Translations under genes and position numbers: made by a program
Assembly: GCA_003254905.1 (NCBI GenBank)
Contig: QANU01110956.1
Span: forward strand, 364,570-428,569
Source of the DNA: Nissolia schottii
Taxonomy: Eukaryota; Streptophyta; Magnoliopsida; Fabales; Fabaceae
Direction of reading: 5' to 3'
DNA length: 64,000 bases
The notes under the pieces: model-generated
Told to the model about the DNA's origin: nothing
Seen by the model: the letters and a program-made list of their open reading frames with translations, nothing else
The model's database searches: none
Shown here: one piece after another, positions 60,144 to 64,000 of the stretch
How the letters are laid out: each line of letters opens with the position of its first letter
Numbering within the stretch: the first letter of the stretch is position 1

Positions 60144-61922
60144 CATTCTTAACATATTGAGGATTGAACACACTTACAAGCAGAGGACCCTGATTTCCAA
60201 GATGTAACATGTAGAAAAAGTTGCTAATAGTGAAGATGAATTCTAATTTAAATTTAACATGTTTTGTTACAACTCTTTAGCATGTCTTGAGAGAAGTTGT
60301 ATCAATTGACATTCCCCCTTTGTTATTTGTCCCTTTCCTTTACTACTCTCCTCTACTTTTCATCAAGCACCCATTTCCCCCCTTATTTTTCAATTTGTGC
60401 TCAAATAAAGACATCCATTTTCCTCATAAAAAAAAAATTATTTTCATATTTATTCTTAATAAGTTTTGAGTTGGGTCCTATTCAAAAGTAGCTAACTAAT
60501 GTGGCCGGTAAGTGAAGTGCAGAGGGATTAAGTTAAAATCATGTATTAAAACCAATTCATTGCAAAATCAAAATAAATTGCATGCATGGCCATCTTAGGG
60601 CCAAGGTCAGTTAGAAAACGGTGTCGACGCGACAAACTTTTCGTTCAATGATTGATTTGATTTGATGGTTTATCTTTTTATTCCTCAATGAAAAATTTGC
60701 ACTCAAATATTTGAATGGTATATTTCATTTAAGAAAAATTAAAATTTGATTAAAACAAAATAAAATATAAAATCTTTTTTGTTTACTAAGACCCAAGGAG
60801 GGGAAGGAGGGGAGACAAAAATATCATTTTTATTACCTTAACATTGAAGTCGTAACTTAACAATGTGCAAAAGTAATCATTAAATTATAAATTCTACTGT
60901 GAGACTTAGACCATAACAACTAACAAGACTCTAGAGTCTAGTGGTTGATCTTGTACGTTATTAAGTTACGATTAGGAGTTCAAGGTTCAATTATTGTCTT
61001 CCCTCTCCTTGCGTCTTAGTCCAAACAAAAAAAAATTATTTTGAGATGTAATTTTCTTTTTGAAAAAAATAATCATTGTTATTGTTATTTTTAGTATTCA
61101 TATGAAATATAATTTTTTTTTAAGATTTCCATTTAATTGTTCAACTATATAAAAAAATTTATTGTGAAATTAATGTATACTTGATGATGCTAAAAGAAAA
61201 AAAAATGATAATAAGGATTTTGACTAAAATAATAAATTACTCATAAATGGTTGAAGAATTACAAGGTAATCCTAAAAAAATCTACTTCGTATGAATAATG
61301 AATAAAATTAAAAGTGAAAAAAAAATGCAACACATGACCATTTTCTTCTTGTAAGTTTTACATTTCATTATCTTTGACCGTGAATACTCTAGTTAGTTAT
61401 ACACTTGCACCACTTAATTTCTGAACAAAAATTAAAAGATTTAGTAGTCTTTGAACCTTGCAAACATTAGACATGTTAATTCTTTTGTTCATAAAGACTA
61501 ATGAAAATTGAACTGTTAACAACTACGTTTTTTCTATCCTCTCACATAGTCAATCCTAAAATGTTATCATTTTGACGGTGTAAAATTAGACCAACCTAGC
61601 CAAAATAAAAATTCAAGAACAAATCAGTTCCTCCATCCTACCAGCACCATCCACACCATCATTCCCACTACAACCACCACACACCACCACTCGTAGCCCA
61701 AAGAGTCTATGCACTCACCACGTAGCACCTTCTCTTCCTCTCTCTCTCTCTTTCAACTTAAATAAAACTTCAAATTAACATCATCATGCAACCTTGTAGT
61801 AGGGAAATGCAAGGCCTTAACTCGACCTTCAACTACAATCACACATAGCAACAATAGATCCACATGACACTCCTCATCATCCAACCCAAACACATGTAAA
61901 ATGTAACGACCATATTAATCAT
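60144..61922. other. Intergenic right of MKK3
   Basis: The first 300 bp probably hold the MKK3 3' untranslated region. Near 60915-61035 the phrases 'tctagtggttgat' (box A-like) and 'gttcaaggttcaa' (box B-like) before an A-rich run suggest a plus-strand SINE trace, without a matched duplication. The rest is AT-rich with no gene. Confidence 0.4.
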
Positions 61923-61931
61923 TTCTTTTAA

Positions 61932-63704
61932 GAAAAATGCTCAATGTACACCCATAAACCATACACCCGTACATACACCCCTCTTTTGTATGTTTTTATG
62001 CACAATTAATGATAATTATACATATAGCGTATAATTATACACAACGCGCGCGCTCCAATCCCGAACTCGTTCTCGTCACCGTTTTCACCCATCGTCTTCA
62101 ACCTCTCATCGTCGTCGTCGTCGTCATCAGCATCCTCTGTCATTCCCTCATCCTCTCATCCTCCTATTATCTTGATTATCATTATCATCATCCTTTCTTT
62201 GATTATCATCTCATCATCGTCATTCAATTTTCTATTATGTTTATCATCATCATCATCATCATCATCGTTTTCATGATTTTTTTCTTTGATTTCCAAAGAG
62301 AGTTTTGTTCTTTGACGTGTGAAATTCTAATGTACTGAAGCTTTATACGTTCTAATGCTCATTCATTACTAACATACATATGACAGAAAATTGAATGTGC
62401 AAACTTTAAATGAGCATATGTGCAAACATTAAATGGACGTATGTGCAAGCATTATCCACATGTCACAGGTTTTGTCTTTGTTGAGGAAGAGGATGCGCAT
62501 TTTGGCACATTTTCAACCTTTCAACAATTAATGCATAAATATTATAAATATTTTAACACAATTTTTTACATATTGCCATAATAAATACTAGATGATGTGA
62601 TATAAGCATTAAGTGTTTGTCACAAATGCATAAAAATGCAGAATTTGATGTATTGTAGAATTGTGTAAACTTTAAATGGGCATATGTGCAAACATTAAAT
62701 GGGCGTATGTGCAAACATTATCCACATGTCACAAGTTTTGTCTTTGTTGAGGAAGAGAATGTGCATTTTGGCACATTTTCAACCTTTCAACAATTAATGC
62801 ATAAATATTATAAATATTTTGACACAATTTTTTACATATTTCCATAATAAACATTAGATGGCGTGATATAAGCATTATGTGTTTGTCACAAATGCATAAA
62901 AATGCAGAATTTGATGTATTGTAGAATTGTGCAAACTTTAAATGGGCATATGTGCAAACATTAAATGAGCGTATGTGCAAACATTATCCACAGGTCACAA
63001 GGTTTTGTATTTGTTGAGGAAGAGGGTGTGCATTTTGACACATTTTCAACCTTTCAACAATTAATGCATAAATATTATAAATATTTTGATACAATTTTTT
63101 ACATATTGCCATAATAAACATTAGATGACGTGATATAAGTATTATGTGCTTGTCACGAATGCATAAAAATGTAGAATTTAATGTATTGTAGATTTGTACA
63201 AACTTTAAATGAGCATAAGTGCAAACATTAAATAGGCGTATGCGCAAACATTATCTACAAGTCACAGCATAAGTCATGTATATCTTGTTCTTTTCCTTCC
63301 TCCTGTCAATTATGCTTTGGTTTTTTTTTAACTTCTTTGTTTTTTTAGTTAAAAGATGATAACAAGCAGCAACATCTTCAATCACTCATCTCTCTAACAA
63401 ATCTTAGATCTTGCTCATGAAATCGCAGAGAACGACGAGGTTGAAGAGAACGATGAAGTCAAAGATAACGACGAGATCGAAGAAAATGACGATGTCGAAA
63501 AGAACGAAGAGGATGAAGAGAGCGGAGAGCAATGAACAGTGAAAATTTTCAAGAAAGAGAATGAAGATAAGGAACGTTGGTTCACGCGCGTTTTGGTGAG
63601 AGTGGGAAAAATAGGGGATGAAACGATTATTTTAGAGAGTCAGTGCATTTTAATACAGGTGTATATATGATGTATGAAATATAAGTGTATATGTAACATA
63701 ACTA
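61932..63704. mobile_element. Candidate Mutator-like non-autonomous element
   Basis: The 1.77-kb segment is flanked by identical 9-bp copies of 'ttcttttaa' (61923-61931 and 63705-63713); a 9-bp duplication is the Mutator hallmark. The ends are weakly inverted: left 'gaaaaatgctcaatgtacac', right complement 'tagttatgttacatatacac'. The similarity extends inward: the left arm (to about 62180) has 'tcgtcgtc' and 'cttcaacc' text, and the right arm (from about 63400) has 'gacgaggttgaag' text in inverted sense, with 'gcgcgcg' and 'cacgcgcg' in matching places. The arms have diverged to perhaps two thirds identity, so the element is old. The middle carries 266-bp tandem repeats and there is no transposase. 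An accidental 9-bp match in AT-rich DNA is possible. Confidence 0.52.
62386..63270. repeat. Tandem repeats of ~266 bp, about 3.3 copies
   Basis: The phrase 'gcaaacattatccaca' or a close variant occurs near 62446, 62711, 62978 and 63244, a period of 265-267 bp. Each full unit also contains 'cacattttcaacctttcaac' and 'cataaatattataaatattt', and ends with 'gaatttgatgtattgtag'. The units are highly alike. They lie inside the candidate Mutator-like element. Confidence 0.9.
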
Positions 63705-63713
63705 TTCTTTTAA

Positions 63714-64000
63714 TACAATTTTAAATTTATCAAATAAAATACATCATAAAATACAAAAGGACATTTTTTTTTAAAAATGACGTCATGCTTGGGAGCTTCG
63801 ACCCCTTTGTGTGGTTACTATTTTGCTAAATTCCTCAAACTGAGTTGTCTCACTTCTAGGTATTGGCTATCTACTCACCCATGCCGGTTTCAAATCCATG
63901 AAACATACATAAGGTTGTTGTAGTGGCATTTTCATTTGTCATTAAATAAAAATATGCAACTTATACATATAAAACCACGATTGCTACTCTTAAGAAATGA
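63714..64000. other. Right-edge intergenic sequence
   Basis: AT-rich sequence with a less AT-rich stretch at 63780-63900. No gene or bounded element is recognisable before the window ends. Confidence 0.45.

Noticed and set aside
62009-62338. 109-residue frame with Ile/Val runs
   Set aside because: Encoded by (ATC)n and (GTC)n trinucleotide repeats within the candidate Mutator-like element; no domain.

Overview
This is a nuclear plant chromosome window, very probably from a legume and possibly Glycine-like. The evidence is long AT-rich intergenic DNA, spliced genes with GT-AG introns, plant-only families (RST1, LOB domain, oleosin, NTF2-tailed MKK3, a P-class PPR protein) and plant Ty1/copia elements primed by initiator tRNA-Met. 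The legume assignment rests on remembered resemblance, for example of the oleosin N-terminus to soybean oleosins, and not on a search. Organelle and bacterial origin are excluded by the introns and gene content.

Layout. 1-2150: a tandem array with a period near 177 bp. 2151-2820: a leader and a truncated CHUP1/IPGA1-like first exon. 2821-5490: repeat debris, including a hAT-like remnant. 5495-7330 (-): an intronless P-class PPR gene. 8333-25723 (-): RST1, for which I could join 25 exons into one open frame of 1851 codons; its intron 8 holds a 4.8-kb copia element and its intron 1 a SINE. 27798-28358 (-): an oleosin whose promoter carries several RY (TGCATG) motifs. 28.7-44.6 kb: gene-poor DNA with a SINE, a Tourist-like MITE and a second, older copia element (37.4-43.1 kb). 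44614-45114 (-): a class I LOB-domain gene with a poly-Asn tract. 47973-48501: an assembly gap inside an AT microsatellite. 48.5-55.9 kb: intergenic, with a second Tourist-like MITE. 55891-60143 (+): MKK3 in nine exons, 518 codons. 61923-63713: a candidate Mutator-like element with a 9-bp target duplication and internal 266-bp tandem repeats.

The genes do not form a pathway. RST1 is a cofactor linking the cytoplasmic exosome to the SKI complex, the PPR protein probably acts on organelle RNA, oleosin coats seed oil bodies, the LOB protein is a transcription factor of organ boundaries, and MKK3 is a MAP kinase kinase. They are independent housekeeping or developmental genes separated by transposon-rich DNA. 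I found no new multi-gene system. The most unusual structures are the 177-bp array next to the captured-looking exon, the sense-oriented copia element inside an otherwise intact RST1 gene, and the repeat-carrying Mutator-like element near the right end. Exon boundaries were chosen by eye from reading frame and splice sites and are unconfirmed by transcripts.
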